Part shown: in pieces, positions 17,324 to 26,439 of the stretch
How the letters are laid out: every line of letters begins with the position of its first letter
Numbering within the stretch: position 1 is the first letter of the stretch
Origin: Tabrizicola sp.
GTDB taxonomy: Bacteria; Pseudomonadota; Alphaproteobacteria; Rhodobacterales; Rhodobacteraceae
Assembly (NCBI GenBank): GCA_025458105.1
Contig: JALOTD010000013.1
Coordinates: forward strand, 1 to 54,904
Length of the DNA: 54,904 nt
Direction of reading: 5' to 3'
Translations under genes and position numbers: made by a program
Notes under the pieces: generated by a model
What the model was told of the DNA's origin: nothing
The model's database searches: none
The model's input: only the letters and a program-made list of their open reading frames with translations

Positions 17324-17771
17324 GACAGGCCTTCGACAAGACGTTGGATGCGCTTCAGGCGGGTCGGTTCGGTCCGGGCGGCCGCAACGTTGTATAACTG
17401 ACCCCGCCGTTTGCCGGGGGTTAGGTTTTCCCAGACCTCCAGCTTGCCCGCGGCGCGTAGGGCTGTCTCGATATCAGGGTTGAGGTCGACACGATCATTG
17501 GGGGCGGGGCGTATCCGGACCTCGACCGCCTGACCGGGCTGGAGGCCGATGCGGTCAAGCAGGCTTTTGCCCGGTCCAAAGGAAGACCCCGTCCACCACA
17601 GGCGCGCGGGAGAGGGCGAGGTTGACCGGGTGTTCAGCGATCTCGCCCTCGACCCGGCGAGTCTTGCCCAGGGATTGAACGGCGTGATCGGGCAGACGAA
17701 GGATGGTATAGGTGGATCGCCCCCAAGGCCAGGGGTTCCACCCGACCCTCGAAGGTGATCCAGCCTGTCAT
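17320..17771 (-). pseudogene. YdeI/OmdA-like (DUF1905 plus YdeI) protein with two +1 frameshifts
   Basis: Three frames joined in order give a sensible protein. From ATG 17771 [15 protein letters not shown]; after an extra base near 17725/17726 (AA instead of A beside a C5 run) WGRSTYTILRLPDHAVQSLG through VVDGVFLWTG; after a second extra base near 17569-17572 (in GGGC) KSLLDRIGLQPGQAVEVRI to the C-terminal LKRIQRLVEGLS. The middle is DUF1905 and the end is the YdeI bacteriocin-protection domain. Both errors are single-base gains next to short homopolymers, so sequencing error is as likely as true decay. ATGA overlaps with ispH upstream and the exported protein downstream. Confidence 0.78.
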
Positions 17772-18721
17772 GCGGGCTCGCGCAGGATCTTCGGGACCTT
17801 GAACTCGATGTCCTCGACAGCGGTTTCAACGAGGTCGACTGTCACGGTGAAGCGGGCGCGGAAGGCGTCAACAACTTCGTTGACGAGGACCTCGGGCGCG
17901 CTGGCCCCGGCGGTGAGGCCCACGGCGCGGGAGCCTTCCAGGGCGCGCCAGTCGATGTCGGCGGCGCGCTGGATCAGCATGGAGTAGGGGCAGCCGGCGG
18001 CGGACCCCACCTCGACCAAGCGCTTGGAGTTCGAGGAGTTCGGCGCGCCGATCACGAGGAGGGCATCGATCTTCGGGGCGACGGCTTTCACCGCGGCCTG
18101 ACGATTGGTCGTCGCGTAGCAGATATCGTCGTGGGCGGGGGCGTGGATGAGCGGGAAGCGGGCCTTGAGGGCGGCGGCGATCTCGGCGGTGTCGTCGACC
18201 GAGAGGGTGGTCTGGGTGATGAAGGCGACCTTCGCTGGGTCGCGGACCTGGAGGGTCGCCACATCTTCCACCGTTTCAACCAACAGAACCTCGCCCGGGG
18301 GAAGCTGTCCCATCGTGCCCACCGTCTCGGGGTGGCCCTCGTGGCCGATGTAGATCATCTGTATCCCGGCTTCATGGTGGCGGGCGGCTTCGTTATGGAC
18401 CTTGGTGACGAGGGGGCAGGTCGCGTCGACGGCAATCATGTTGCGGGCGGCGGCCTCGGCCGGGACGGATTTGGGGACGCCGTGGGCCGAAAAGACGACG
18501 GGGCGGTCGGTGGGGCAGTCGTCCAGTTCCTCGACGAAGATCGCCCCTTGGGCTTTCAGGGCGTCGACGACGAACTTGTTGTGGACGATTTCATGCCGGA
18601 CGTAGACCGGGGCGCCCCATTTCTGTAGGGCCATCTCGACGATCTTGATCGCGCGGTCCACCCCGGCGCAGAAGCCGCGCGGGGCGGCGAGGTAGAGGGT
18701 CAGGGGGGGCAGGTCGGGCAT
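17768..18721 (-). CDS. ispH: 4-hydroxy-3-methylbut-2-enyl diphosphate reductase
   Basis: 317 residues. The 4Fe-4S cysteines are in [12 protein letters not shown] (Cys18), [11 protein letters not shown] (Cys102) and [10 protein letters not shown]; other signatures are [26 protein letters not shown] and [10 protein letters not shown]. It makes IPP and DMAPP in the last step of the MEP isoprenoid pathway. Upstream (18722-18850) lies a copy of the ~75-bp repeat. Confidence 0.96.
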   Translation of the reverse strand: MPDLPPLTLYLAAPRGFCAGVDRAIKIVEMALQKWGAPVYVRHEIVHNKFVVDALKAQGAIFVEELDDCPTDRPVVFSAHGVPKSVPAEAAARNMIAVDATCPLVTKVHNEAARHHEAGIQMIYIGHEGHPETVGTMGQLPPGEVLLVETVEDVATLQVRDPAKVAFITQTTLSVDDTAEIAAALKARFPLIHAPAHDDICYATTNRQAAVKAVAPKIDALLVIGAPNSSNSKRLVEVGSAAGCPYSMLIQRAADIDWRALEGSRAVGLTAGASAPEVLVNEVVDAFRARFTVTVDLVETAVEDIEFKVPKILREPA

Positions 18722-18779
18722 GGGGCGGCCTTCGGCAGGGGTCAGAACAGGTTTACGGGGCAGAGGCGCGCACGTCCAG

Positions 18780-18854
18780 TGTCCACGGGTGGACAGTTTG
18801 GTGAGGTACGCAATTTCAAGGGGTTGGCTGTGGACATTAGGGTGGTGTTAACCA
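18780..18854. repeat. ~75-bp interspersed repeat, copy A
   Basis: Starts with the near-palindrome tgtccacgggtggaca, then a variable spacer, then ...ttggctgtggacattag ggtggtgttaacca. It is very similar to 52909-52984 (copy B) and more distantly to 53248-53321 (copy C). Here it lies between the ispH and YqaA-like genes and its 3' end covers the YqaA-like stop codon. Confidence 0.85.
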
Positions 18855-19285
18855 GCCATCACCCCAAACGCCGCCGCCCCCAGCCAGGCAAGCGCGGCAT
18901 AGCGCGCGGTCTTGGCCAGCGTGACCAAGGCCAGGAACAGCGGCAGCGGCACCCGCAGAAGGCCCGCCACCGCAACCAGAAGATCGCCCCCGGGCGCCCA
19001 GGAAAGCAGCAGAGACCAGAGACCCCAACGCGCAAACCAGGCCTCGGCCCGCGCCAGTTGGGCCGGGCGGATCGGAAAGCGCGGATGGTCACGGAAATGG
19101 CCGAGCCAGCGGCCCAGGCCGTAAGTCACACAAGAACCGAGGACATTGCCGACCGAAGCGACAAGGACCAGCGACCAAGCTGACCAGCCCCCGGCCAGAA
19201 GGCCGAGGAAGACGAGTTCAGAGTTGAACGGAACCGGCGTGGCGGCCAGGAAGGCCGCCAGGAACAGGCCGGAAAGGGCAAGCAC
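18848..19285 (-). CDS. YqaA-type membrane protein of the DedA/VTT family
   Basis: About 146 residues and 3-4 membrane segments: LALSGLFLAAFLAATPVPFN, VLVASVGNVLGSCVTYGLGR, then WFARWGLWSLLLSWAPGGDLLVAVAGLLRV. The G-N-x-x-G-S and P-G-G-D motifs fit the short VTT/YqaA family. The start is uncertain: no ATG is in frame, and GTG at 19285 is used provisionally because the frame upstream overlaps the NYN gene. Role unknown; VTT relatives act in lipid or membrane homeostasis. Confidence 0.65.
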   Translation of the reverse strand: MLALSGLFLAAFLAATPVPFNSELVFLGLLAGGWSAWSLVLVASVGNVLGSCVTYGLGRWLGHFRDHPRFPIRPAQLARAEAWFARWGLWSLLLSWAPGGDLLVAVAGLLRVPLPLFLALVTLAKTARYAALAWLGAAAFGVMAG

Positions 19286-19301
19286 GCCAGTCAGAACGAA
19301 G

Positions 19302-19877
19302 CTACTTTGCCTCGACCGCCACTTCCTCGGGCGACATCGGGCGCGGTTCGCGCGGCGGACGACCGATGACTTCGCGCAGCTCGTCCAACTCGATGAAGTT
19401 GTCGGCCTGGCGGCGCAGTTCGTCGGCAATCATCGGCGGCTGGCTGCGGATGGTCGACACAACCGACACGCGAACGCCCTGCCGCTGCAGGCTTTCCACA
19501 AGTGGGCGGAAATCCCCATCGCCGGAGAACAGAACGATGTGGTCGACACGCTGAGCAAGTTCCATGGCATCGACGCACAGTTCGATATCCATGTTCCCCT
19601 TCACTTTCCGCCGCCCCTGGCTGTCGGTGTATTCCTTCGCGGGCTTGGTGCGCATGGTGAAGCCGTTGTAGTGCAGCCAGTCGACCAGCGGACGGATCGG
19701 CGAATACTCCTCGTTTTCGAGAAGCGCGGTGTAGTAGAATGCACGCAACAGCTTGCCACGCCGCATGAACTCCATCCGAAGAAGCTTGTAGTCGATGTCG
19801 AATCCCAGGGCCTTGGCGGCTGCGTAAAGGTTCGATCCATCAATGAACAGCGCAAGCCGTTCGTCCTTGTAAAACAT
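19302..19877 (-). CDS. NYN-domain (LabA/DUF88-type) putative ribonuclease
   Basis: 191 residues from ATG 19877, preceded by TGAGGGG. PIN-like NYN fold with the acidic residues in the first strand (LALFIDGSNLY), middle (KGNMDIELCVDAME) and FSGDGDFRPLVESLQRQG, followed by SxxPPMIADELRRQADNFIEL. These are expected metal ligands of a single-strand nuclease. The RNA target is unknown. It is divergent from folK. Confidence 0.85.
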   Translation of the reverse strand: MFYKDERLALFIDGSNLYAAAKALGFDIDYKLLRMEFMRRGKLLRAFYYTALLENEEYSPIRPLVDWLHYNGFTMRTKPAKEYTDSQGRRKVKGNMDIELCVDAMELAQRVDHIVLFSGDGDFRPLVESLQRQGVRVSVVSTIRSQPPMIADELRRQADNFIELDELREVIGRPPREPRPMSPEEVAVEAK

Positions 19878-20012
19878 CTGTATCCCCTCAAAGTCGCTGC
19901 GCCGGGCGGGCTTCCGTGTCTGGACCACGTGTTGTAGTGAGGCCCGCTGGCGAACTATCCGTAAATATCAGGCGCAATCTGCGCCGGACAAGTCAAGTAT
20001 GGGAATTTTCGC

Positions 20013-20591
20013 GTGAACGTGGGGAATTTCGAACAAGCGCTGGTTGCGTTCGGCGCGAACTTGCCATTCGAGGGCGAAGGTCCGGCTGCGACTTTGCGGA
20101 AGGCTGTCGATGCATTGCAGGAGGAAGGCCTGCAATTGCTTGCGCTTAGCCGGTTCTACGCGACGCCGTGCTTTCCGGCCGGTGCCGGTCCGGACTATGT
20201 GAATGCTGCAGCGCTGCTGCAATGCGAGTTTTCGATTGACCTAACGTCAGTTATGGCGCGGCTGCACCGGGTGGAGGCCCGGTTCGGCCGGGAACGGGCG
20301 CAGCGCTGGGGAATGCGAACGCTGGACATCGACCTTTTGGCGATGGGCGATTCGGTCCTGCCGGACAGCGAAACCCAGGACATCTGGCGTCGTCTGCCAA
20401 TGGAAGCGCAGGTGCGCGCGACGCCGGACCAACTGATCCTGCCCCATCCGCGACTGCAGGACCGGGCGTTTGTGCTGGTGCCCCTGGCCGATGTGGCACC
20501 CGACTGGGTGCACCCGCGGACCGGGCAGAGCGTACGGCAGATGCTGGATGCGCTGCCGAAGGCAGACCGTGACGCAGTGAAACCGCTTTGA
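20013..20591 (+). CDS. folK: 2-amino-4-hydroxy-6-hydroxymethyldihydropteridine diphosphokinase
   Basis: 192 residues starting at GTG 20013 (the nearby ATG at 19999 stops after five codons). HPPK motifs: VAFGANLPFEG, the substrate loop region RFYATPCFP and YVNAA, and the signature RWGMRTLDIDLLAMG, plus LILPHPRLQDRAFVLVPLADVAP. It pyrophosphorylates the pterin precursor for folate synthesis. The rest of the folate pathway is not adjacent. Confidence 0.92.
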   Translation: MNVGNFEQALVAFGANLPFEGEGPAATLRKAVDALQEEGLQLLALSRFYATPCFPAGAGPDYVNAAALLQCEFSIDLTSVMARLHRVEARFGRERAQRWGMRTLDIDLLAMGDSVLPDSETQDIWRRLPMEAQVRATPDQLILPHPRLQDRAFVLVPLADVAPDWVHPRTGQSVRQMLDALPKADRDAVKPL

Positions 20592-20610
20592 TTTGCGGCA
20601 ATTCCGCGCT

Positions 20611-20639
20611 TGTCAAGCTTTGGCAATCCGCCTAAATAG
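20611..20639 (+). promoter_or_regulatory. Candidate sigma-70 promoter for rpoZ
   Basis: TTGTCA at 20611-20616 and TAAATA at 20634-20639 with a 17-base spacer, about 37 bases before the rpoZ ATG. Match to consensus is good for -35 and fair for -10. Inferred from sequence only. Confidence 0.45.
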
Positions 20640-20675
20640 GCCACTTCCAGCGAAACTTCCGGATTGGAGTTGCTC

Positions 20676-21029
20676 ATGGCCCGCGTGACGGTCGAAGATT
20701 GCGTTGACAAGGTTCCGAACCGGTTCGAACTGGTGATGCTGGCCGCCCATCGGGCGCGCGAGATCCAGTCCGGCGCGCCGATCACGGTTGACCGGGACAA
20801 CGACAAGAACCCGGTCGTCGCGCTGCGCGAGATCGCCGATGAGACGCAGTCGGCCGAAGTGCTGCGCGAGCGGATGATCGAAAGCCACCAGACCCAGATC
20901 GAGGTGGACGAGCCGGAAGATGACCAGATGGCGCTGCTCATGGGCGGCGAAATGGATCGTCCGATGGTTGACGACATGTCGGAGGAGAAGCTTCTCCGCG
21001 CGCTGATGGAAGCGCAGGGCGAGCTTTAA
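20676..21029 (+). CDS. rpoZ: RNA polymerase omega subunit
   Basis: 117 residues from ATG 20676. Begins [21 protein letters not shown] and continues [12 protein letters not shown] and [12 protein letters not shown], the conserved omega core; the acidic C-terminal tail is typical for alphaproteobacteria. Omega assists beta-prime folding and is part of the ppGpp binding site, matching its position immediately before the rsh gene, an arrangement common in Proteobacteria. Confidence 0.95.
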   Translation: MARVTVEDCVDKVPNRFELVMLAAHRAREIQSGAPITVDRDNDKNPVVALREIADETQSAEVLRERMIESHQTQIEVDEPEDDQMALLMGGEMDRPMVDDMSEEKLLRALMEAQGEL

Positions 21030-21060
21030 CGGCCTTTCGGGGCCCGCCAGCGGGGCGGTG

Positions 21061-23178
21061 ATGATCGACGTCGAAGACCTCATCGCCCTGGTTCGCAATT
21101 ACAACCCGCGCTGCAATGCCGAGCTGATCCGTCGCGCCTATGCCTATGGCATGAAGATGCACGAAGGGCAGATGCGGAAGTCAGGCGAGCCCTATTTCAC
21201 GCATCCCGTGGCAGTCGCGGCGATCCTGACCGAACAGCGGCTGGACGACGCGACGATTGTGACGGCGCTCTTGCACGACACGATCGAGGACACGCGGTCG
21301 ACCTATGCCGAAATCGCGCAGATGTTCGGTGAAGAGATCGCCGAGCTGGTCGATGGCGTGACGAAGCTGACGAACCTGCAGCTGTCCAACACCGAAAGCC
21401 AGCAGGCCGAGAATTTCCGCAAGCTCTTCATGGCGATGTCCCGCGACTTGCGGGTAATCCTGGTCAAGCTGGGCGACCGTTTGCACAACATGCGGACGAT
21501 CCGAAGCATGAAGCCGGAAAAGCAGGCCCAGAAGGCGCGCGAGACCATGGAGATCTTTGCTCCGCTGGCGGGCCGGATGGGCATGCAGTGGATGCGCGAA
21601 GAGCTTGAGGACCTGAGTTTCAAGGTCCTGAACCCCGAGGCGCGCAACTCGATCATGCGGCGGTTCCTGACCTTGCAGCGCGAGGCGGGGGACGTGGTCC
21701 ACAAGATCACGGCAGATATCCGGCACGAGCTGGAGAAGGCCACGATCGAGGCGGATGTTTATGGGCGTGCGAAGAAGCCGTACAGCATCTGGCGGAAGAT
21801 GCAGGAAAAGGACCTGGCGTTCAGCCGGTTGTCAGACATCTATGGCTTCCGGGTGATCTGTGACAGCGTGGCGGACTGCTACCGGATCCTTGGCGTAATC
21901 CACCAACGCTGGCGGGCGGTGCCGGGGCGGTTCAAGGATTACATCAGCCAGCCGAAGAACAACGGCTATCGGTCGATCCACACCACGGTCAGTGGCCGCG
22001 ACGGCAAGCGGGTCGAGGTGCAGATCCGCACGCGCGAGATGCACGAGGTGGCCGAGGCGGGCGTTGCGGCACACTGGTCCTATCGCGAGGGCGTGCGGGC
22101 GAAGAACCCCTTTGCGGTGGACCCGGCGAAGTGGATCGCGACCCTGACCGAGCGGCTGGACGAAGGCGACACCGACGAGTTTCTGGAGAACGTCAAGCTG
22201 GAGATGTATTCCGACCAGGTGTTCTGCTTTACGCCGAAGGGGGACGTGATCCAGTTGCCGCGCGGGGCGACTCCGCTGGATTACGCCTATGCGATCCATA
22301 CCCGGATCGGGAACTCCTGCGTTTCGGCCAAGATCGACGGCATCCGGGTGCCGCTTTGGACGCGGCTGAAGAATGGCCAGTCGGTCGAGATCATCACGGC
22401 CGAAGGACAGCGCCCGCAGGCATCGTGGATTGACATTGTGACGACAGGCCGGGCCAAGGCGGCGATCCGGAGATCCTTGCGGGAAGAGGACAAGGGCCGG
22501 TTCGTCAAGCTGGGGCAGGAGCTTGCTCGGGCGGCGTTCGACCATGTGGGCAAGAAGGCCAGCGACAAGGCCTTGCGGACGGCGGCCAAGATGCTGGGTC
22601 TCGCGGACGAAAACGACCTGTTGGCCCGGCTTGGGTCGGCCGAGATGCCCGCGCGCCGGGTGGTCGAGGCGTTGTATCCCGAGCTGGCGCAGGCCGTGGC
22701 CGAGGAAGTGGATGCCAAGCGCCCGGTCGTCGGGCTGACCGCCGATCAGACCTTTCGTCGCGCGCAATGCTGCCAGCCGGTTCCGGGCGAGCGGATCGTG
22801 GGGATCACCTACAAGGGCCTTGGCGTCGTCGTCCATGCCATCGACTGCCCCGCGCTGGAAGAGTTCGAGGAGCAGACCCAGCGTTGGGTCGATCTGCGCT
22901 GGCACTCGGGCCGGCACGCGCCGGTCTATACGATTGCGCTGGACCTGACGATTTCCAACGACTCGGGCGTTTTGGGGCGAATCTGCACCTTGATCGGCGA
23001 GCAGAAGGCCAATATCTCGGACCTCAGGTTCACCGACCGAAAGCCCGATTTCTATCGCCTTATCATTGACGTGGACCTGCGCGATGTCGAGCACCTGCAT
23101 ATGGTGATGACCGCGCTGGAAGCGGATACGGATGTGGCGCAGATCTCGCGTCACCGGGATTTGACACGCAGGCCCTAA
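21061..23178 (+). CDS. rsh: Bifunctional (p)ppGpp synthetase/hydrolase (RelA/SpoT homologue)
   Basis: 705 residues (ATG 21061; a GTG lies one codon earlier). Order of domains: HD hydrolase at about 25-180 (GEPYFTHPVAVA; ALLHDTIEDT; KLGDRLHNMRTI), synthetase at about 235-345 (SRLSDIYGFRVI; NNGYRSIHTTV), TGS at about 385-445, zinc-finger/helical region with RAQCCQPVPGE, and C-terminal ACT (DSGVLGRICTLIGEQKANI). The hydrolase HD pair and the synthetase motif are intact, so it should make and degrade the stringent alarmone. Confidence 0.95.
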   Translation: MIDVEDLIALVRNYNPRCNAELIRRAYAYGMKMHEGQMRKSGEPYFTHPVAVAAILTEQRLDDATIVTALLHDTIEDTRSTYAEIAQMFGEEIAELVDGVTKLTNLQLSNTESQQAENFRKLFMAMSRDLRVILVKLGDRLHNMRTIRSMKPEKQAQKARETMEIFAPLAGRMGMQWMREELEDLSFKVLNPEARNSIMRRFLTLQREAGDVVHKITADIRHELEKATIEADVYGRAKKPYSIWRKMQEKDLAFSRLSDIYGFRVICDSVADCYRILGVIHQRWRAVPGRFKDYISQPKNNGYRSIHTTVSGRDGKRVEVQIRTREMHEVAEAGVAAHWSYREGVRAKNPFAVDPAKWIATLTERLDEGDTDEFLENVKLEMYSDQVFCFTPKGDVIQLPRGATPLDYAYAIHTRIGNSCVSAKIDGIRVPLWTRLKNGQSVEIITAEGQRPQASWIDIVTTGRAKAAIRRSLREEDKGRFVKLGQELARAAFDHVGKKASDKALRTAAKMLGLADENDLLARLGSAEMPARRVVEALYPELAQAVAEEVDAKRPVVGLTADQTFRRAQCCQPVPGERIVGITYKGLGVVVHAIDCPALEEFEEQTQRWVDLRWHSGRHAPVYTIALDLTISNDSGVLGRICTLIGEQKANISDLRFTDRKPDFYRLIIDVDLRDVEHLHMVMTALEADTDVAQISRHRDLTRRP

Positions 23179-23225
23179 GGCCGTGAGATACGGGCAGAAG
23201 GCCCGGTAGGCAGAGAGGCGGCGAG

Positions 23226-23933
23226 GTGGTTTTCAGGCGAAGGGATCCGATGGGCTGGGGCGCGTGGCTGCGCGAGCAGGTCTATCCCAAGTCGGGCTTC
23301 AAGCGGGCGACCCGCTATGTCGTCTATCGGATGCGCCGGTTGCCAGATCAGCCGCACCGGGTGGCGCGGGGGGTCTTTGCCGGGTTCTTCATCGGATTTC
23401 TGCCATTGCCCGGCATGCAATTCCTGGCGGCCTGGGGCATGGCGCGGCTGATGCGCGGCAATGTGCTGGCGGCCCTTCTCGGGACCTTCAACACCAATCC
23501 GCTGACCACGCCGCCTTTCGCGGTCTTTTCGGTCTGGCTGGGGCACTGGATGCTGGGCATCGAGGCGCCGCTGAATGGCAAGTACATCCTGTCGGCGCTG
23601 GAAAACGCGCTGCATGATCTGTGGTTCAATTTTACGGCACTCTTCGGGCCGGAAAAGGCGCAGTGGGATGGGCTGGCCCAGTTCTTCAACGAGATCTACT
23701 TGCCTTGGTTCATCGGTGCGCTGGGTCCGGCTATCGTCATCAGCGCCGTCGCCTACTATGTGACGATTCCGCTGGTCGAAGCCTATCAGAAGGCGCGGGC
23801 GGCGACCGCCCATGAACGCGGCGAGCGGCGCAAGCGGATGCGGGCCAAACTGGCCGAAGCTGCCGCCAAGCTGAAGCGGCGCAGCGACGAGCCGGACGAA
23901 GGAACGGGTGACGACAGCGCCGGCACGCCCTAG
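23226..23933 (+). CDS. DUF2062 domain membrane protein
   Basis: 235 residues with GTG start at 23226 after a GGCGAGG site. DUF2062 core: [36 protein letters not shown] and [19 protein letters not shown], with two to three membrane spans and a charged cytoplasmic C-terminal helix. Function is not established. Linkage rsh-DUF2062-pdxJ is common in Rhodobacteraceae. Confidence 0.85.
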   Translation: MVFRRRDPMGWGAWLREQVYPKSGFKRATRYVVYRMRRLPDQPHRVARGVFAGFFIGFLPLPGMQFLAAWGMARLMRGNVLAALLGTFNTNPLTTPPFAVFSVWLGHWMLGIEAPLNGKYILSALENALHDLWFNFTALFGPEKAQWDGLAQFFNEIYLPWFIGALGPAIVISAVAYYVTIPLVEAYQKARAATAHERGERRKRMRAKLAEAAAKLKRRSDEPDEGTGDDSAGTP

Positions 23934-23965
23934 ACTGCAACGCAACCAGAGTTGAGAGGCTGAGA

Positions 23966-24733
23966 ATGGGACTTGCAGAACGGGCGTCGGGACGGCTGCG
24001 GCTGGGGGTCAATATCGACCATGTCGCCACAGTGCGGAACGCGCGCGGCAGCGCTTGGCCCGACCCCCTGCGGGCGGCACTTCTGGCGGAAACGGCGGGG
24101 GCGGACGGGATCACCGCGCATCTGCGCGAGGACCGCCGTCACATTCGGGACACCGACATCGAGGCGCTCATGGCGGGCATCGCCATTCCGCTGAATTTCG
24201 AATGCGCGGCGACGGCGGAGATGCAGGCGATCATTCTGCGCCACAAGCCGCATGCGGTGTGCCTGGTGCCGGAAAAGCGTGAGGAGCGGACGACCGAGGG
24301 TGGTCTGGATGTGGCAGGCGACGTGGCGCGGCTGACCGATTATATCGCGCCCCTGAGCGAGGCCGGGGCCCGTGTCAGCATGTTCATCAGCCACGACCCC
24401 CGGCAGATCGAGGCCAGCGCCCGGATCGGGGCAGCAGTGGTAGAGCTGCACACCGGGCTCTATTCCGACCTCTTGGCCGAGGGGCACGCCGAATTGGCCG
24501 ACCGGGAACTGGCCTCGCTGCGCAAGGGGGCTGAACTGGCGGCAAGCCTGGGTCTGGAGGTTCACGCAGGCCACGGTCTGACCTACGACAATGTGGAACC
24601 GATCGCCGCAATTCCGGAACTGGCCGAGCTGAACATCGGGCATTTCCTGGTGGGCGAGGCGATCTTTCGCGGTCTCGGTCCGGCCATCGAGGAAATGCGT
24701 CGCCGGATGGACCTGGCGCGAGGGGCAGCGTGA
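23966..24733 (+). CDS. pdxJ: Pyridoxine 5'-phosphate synthase
   Basis: 255-residue TIM barrel: [69 protein letters not shown] and [10 protein letters not shown] followed by [11 protein letters not shown]. It condenses deoxyxylulose-5-phosphate with aminoacetone phosphate to form pyridoxine phosphate. Its TGA overlaps the ATG of the next gene. Confidence 0.96.
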   Translation: MGLAERASGRLRLGVNIDHVATVRNARGSAWPDPLRAALLAETAGADGITAHLREDRRHIRDTDIEALMAGIAIPLNFECAATAEMQAIILRHKPHAVCLVPEKREERTTEGGLDVAGDVARLTDYIAPLSEAGARVSMFISHDPRQIEASARIGAAVVELHTGLYSDLLAEGHAELADRELASLRKGAELAASLGLEVHAGHGLTYDNVEPIAAIPELAELNIGHFLVGEAIFRGLGPAIEEMRRRMDLARGAA

Positions 24734-25179
24734 TGCGGCTTCTGCCCGCGCTGGTCCTCTTGGGACTTCCTGGGCTGGCCGCCGCGCAGACCGTTGCGGC
24801 CTGTGACGACTATCGCAGCAACGCGCAAGCGATTGCCGAACCCTGGGAGGCAAACACGCGTCTGTTTTCCGAGGGCGAGGTGCGTCTGGCAGTGCTTGAC
24901 ACCATCGAACCCGCTGCCGGAGCCTTTCACCTTCTGATCCTGTCGCCGCCTTATGACGAAGTTGGCGGGCGGCAGTGCGCTGTGGTGTCCAGCGGCGAAG
25001 GCGCGGGCTTTGCCGGGCTTGACCTGACCGAGATGACAGCGGGCTATGATCCGGTGGTCGGGCTGACCTTTGCCATTCCGGCCACGCGCTGGGTGCCTGA
25101 CACCGACGATTTCGTGCCTGCCGTCTTGTCCGTCACGCTGCACCAGGCCACGGGAGAGATTGGGGCGGTGCTGGAATGA
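24733..25179 (+). CDS. Hypothetical exported protein
   Basis: 148 residues from ATG 24733, overlapping the pdxJ stop (TGATG). Signal peptide [19 protein letters not shown], then a small domain with cysteines ([14 protein letters not shown]) and no recognised motif. It is sandwiched in the pdxJ-acpS operon with overlaps at both ends. Function unknown. Confidence 0.7.
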   Translation: MRLLPALVLLGLPGLAAAQTVAACDDYRSNAQAIAEPWEANTRLFSEGEVRLAVLDTIEPAAGAFHLLILSPPYDEVGGRQCAVVSSGEGAGFAGLDLTEMTAGYDPVVGLTFAIPATRWVPDTDDFVPAVLSVTLHQATGEIGAVLE

Positions 25180-25592
25180 TCCTGGGGATAGGCACGGACC
25201 TGGCGAATATCGAGCGGATCGCGGGTGTGCTGACGCGTCATGGTGACCGGTTCCGGGATCGGGTCTTCACCGAGGCCGAACAGCGCAAGGCCGAAAGCCG
25301 CAAGCGGGCCATTGCCGCGACCTATGCCAAGCGCTGGGCGGCGAAGGAGGCGTGCTCCAAGGCATTGGGCACTGGGCTGCGGATGGGGATATCCTGGCGC
25401 GACATGGCGGTGACCAACCTGCGCTCGGGCCAGCCGGTGATGCATGTGACGGGCTGGGCGGCCGAACGGCTGCGCGCGATGACGCCTGCCGGACACGAAG
25501 CGGTGATTCATGTGACCTTGACCGACGATCATCCCTGGGCTCAGGCCTTTGTCGTGATCGAGGCGCGACCCGTAACGGGGGGGCGTGCTTGA
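25176..25592 (+). CDS. acpS: Holo-[acyl-carrier-protein] synthase
   Basis: 138 residues: [14 protein letters not shown], magnesium-binding aspartate and glutamate in GTDL and [16 protein letters not shown]. It transfers phosphopantetheine from CoA to acyl-carrier protein. The ATG overlaps the upstream stop. Confidence 0.95.
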   Translation: MILGIGTDLANIERIAGVLTRHGDRFRDRVFTEAEQRKAESRKRAIAATYAKRWAAKEACSKALGTGLRMGISWRDMAVTNLRSGQPVMHVTGWAAERLRAMTPAGHEAVIHVTLTDDHPWAQAFVVIEARPVTGGRA

Positions 25593-25617
25593 CACGGCTA
25601 CCCCCTGCGCGCATGTA
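25589..25617 (+). promoter_or_regulatory. Possible promoter for lepB
   Basis: A perfect TTGACA (25589-25594) lies at the end of acpS; a 17-base spacer leads to the weak -10 CATGTA (25612-25617). Start of lepB follows at 25644. The -10 match is poor, so this is tentative. Confidence 0.3.
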
Positions 25618-25643
25618 GCGCAAAACCGAGAAGGCAGGGCATC

Positions 25644-26432
25644 ATGGCAAAATCCGGCGCGGCCGAGGGTGGGATCGTCGAGACGATCAAGACGGTATTC
25701 TGGGCGCTGGTGATTGCTGGCGTCTTCCGGACCCTGTTCTTCCAGCCGTTCTGGATCCCGTCGGAGTCGATGAAGGACACGTTGCTGATCGGCGACTTCC
25801 TGTTCGTCAACAAGATGGCCTACGGCTATTCCAAATACTCCTGCCCGTTCGCGATGTGCCCCTTCAGTGGCCGGATCTTCGCGTCAGAGCCCGAGCGGGG
25901 CGATGTGGTGGTCTTCCGTCATCCGGTGGCCGGGACGGATTACATCAAACGGCTGATCGGCCTGCCGGGCGACACGATCCAGATGAAGGATGGGGTTCTT
26001 TACATCAACGGCGCCGCGGCTCCACAGGAACCCGCCGGTACCTTTTCCGAGATCTATGAACCGCAGGGCCCGATGGGCAACATCCCGCAATGCGAGAACG
26101 GTGCAGTCGGGGCCGGGGGCAACTGCACGAAAAGCCGGTTCATCGAGACGCTGCCAGAGGGGCAGAAGCACAATGTGCTGAACATCCGCAACAGCGGGGC
26201 GGGCGACAACACGGATGTGTTCACCGTACCCGAAGGCCACTATTTCTTCATGGGCGACAACCGTGACAACTCGACCGACAGCCGGTTCGATCCGCGTGCG
26301 GGCGGGGTTGGCATGCTGCCGGCAGAATACCTGATAGGCCGGGCCGACCGGATCATGTTCTCGTCCGCCGGGATGCGGATGCTGTACTTCTGGACCTGGC
26401 GCTCGGACCGATATTTCAAGGCGATCGAGTAA
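25644..26432 (+). CDS. lepB: Signal peptidase I
   Basis: 262 residues with one N-terminal membrane span (TVFWALVIAGVFRTLFF). S26 motifs: WIPSESM with the nucleophile Ser42, DYIKRLIGLPGD with the general-base Lys102, and FFMGDNRDNSTDSR. It cleaves signal peptides on the outer face of the inner membrane. It is followed after 7 bases by a second lepB-like gene. Confidence 0.95.
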   Translation: MAKSGAAEGGIVETIKTVFWALVIAGVFRTLFFQPFWIPSESMKDTLLIGDFLFVNKMAYGYSKYSCPFAMCPFSGRIFASEPERGDVVVFRHPVAGTDYIKRLIGLPGDTIQMKDGVLYINGAAAPQEPAGTFSEIYEPQGPMGNIPQCENGAVGAGGNCTKSRFIETLPEGQKHNVLNIRNSGAGDNTDVFTVPEGHYFFMGDNRDNSTDSRFDPRAGGVGMLPAEYLIGRADRIMFSSAGMRMLYFWTWRSDRYFKAIE

Positions 26433-26439
26433 CCCGTTC

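Noticed and set aside
21832..23154. 440-residue minus-strand open frame opposite rsh
   Set aside because: Antisense shadow of the RelA/SpoT gene; composition typical of shadows.
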